Assembly (NCBI RefSeq): GCF_003668875.1
Contig: NZ_RAWM01000013.1
Coordinates: forward strand, 1 to 64,000
DNA length: 64,000 bases
Origin: Corallococcus interemptor
GTDB lineage: Bacteria > Myxococcota > Myxococcia > Myxococcales > Myxococcaceae
Direction of reading: 5' to 3'
In this document: positions 63,938-64,000 of the stretch, one piece after another
Numbering within the stretch: the stretch's first letter is position 1
Layout: each line of letters begins with the position of its first letter
Program-made: the position numbers and the translations under genes
The notes under the pieces: model-generated
Databases searched by the model: none
What the model saw: only the letters and a program-made list of their open reading frames with translations
What the model was told of the DNA's origin: nothing

Positions 63938-64000
63938 CGTGCACGGATGCCAGGACAGCGCCACGGGCAGAGGCACCCGCCTGGGCGGGGTTGGTTCAGA

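Larger units (their letters stand above)
63541..64000. other. 460-base end region with repeat copies, no supported gene
   Basis: Holds two diverged repeat copies at 63729-63815 and 63851-63937. An open frame on the minus strand runs through, but its sequence is Arg/Cys-rich without family features and it extends from the glycosyltransferase, so it is not called. The next gene may lie beyond the window. Confidence 0.5.

Noticed and set aside
63541-63976. Continuation of the glycosyltransferase frame as a gene
   Set aside because: The extension is Arg/Cys-rich, lacks domain marks and covers repeat copies.

Overview
The window is G+C-rich (a 60-base sample at 43921-43980 has 41 G or C) and gene-dense, and it reads like a myxobacterial chromosome close to Myxococcus or Corallococcus. 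Pointers are a polysaccharide lyase with a MYXO-CTERM-like tail, many lipoproteins with Cys-rich or DAG-rich linkers, several chemoreceptors, an Omp85/TamB pair, a lipoprotein toxin with a DUF3396-type immunity partner, and frequent GTG and TTG starts with 1-8 bp gene overlaps. No rRNA, tRNA or CRISPR array was seen.

Layout. 1-7400: acyl-CoA oxidase-like enzyme with a possible TerB-like N-terminus, SnoaL-like lipoprotein, metallo-beta-lactamase-fold hydrolase, DUF3293 protein, 5'-nucleotidase lipoprotein and a small lipoprotein. 7500-9620: clpP and fumC. 9800-13470: a Uma2 endonuclease gene broken by an in-frame amber codon, a soluble Cache-like protein with its chemoreceptor, and a zinc-ribbon PspC protein. 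13738-16709: the glyoxylate bypass pair aceB-aceA, closed by a strong hairpin. 16925-19371: small hypothetical genes and a B12-binding-type radical SAM protein. 19400-21126: lipoprotein PD-(D/E)xK nuclease toxin plus DUF3396-type immunity gene. 21218-27854: polysaccharide lyase, astA, a transglutaminase-like protein and a chemoreceptor fused to a peptide-binding SBP domain. 28081-34668: Cys-rich lipoprotein, DedA protein, SDR, an ECF sigma / zinc anti-sigma / rlmN operon, and a 3-methyladenine glycosylase. 34734-44561: lipoprotein, malQ, lipoprotein, Omp85 protein and TamB.

44549-48097 is a foreign islet: a 60-base sample (45121-45180) has only 29 G or C. It carries a three-helix membrane protein, two ThsB-like (DUF1863-type) TIR proteins, a canonical TIR protein and a stand-alone SLOG protein. 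It lies exactly between two copies of a 14-bp direct repeat, one of which is the 3' end of tamB. The other copy restores the tamB stop codon next to what looks like its original terminator. This is the best candidate in the window for an undescribed system: a Thoeris-like nucleotide-signalling anti-phage locus without a SIR2-type ThsA.

48134-64000: lipoproteins, an AlkD-like protein, then a six-gene same-strand block (51423-59126) starting with two paralogues that have acidic Phe-Glu repeats and Arg-rich C-termini. That block also holds an HExxH metalloprotein, two unrecognised proteins and a DUF4438 protein. On the opposite strand follow a stand-alone LuxR-type regulator, a protein with six 24-residue tandem repeats and a glycosyltransferase-39-like membrane protein. 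The window ends in two diverged copies of a repeat whose core also occurs as a perfect palindrome at 28000.
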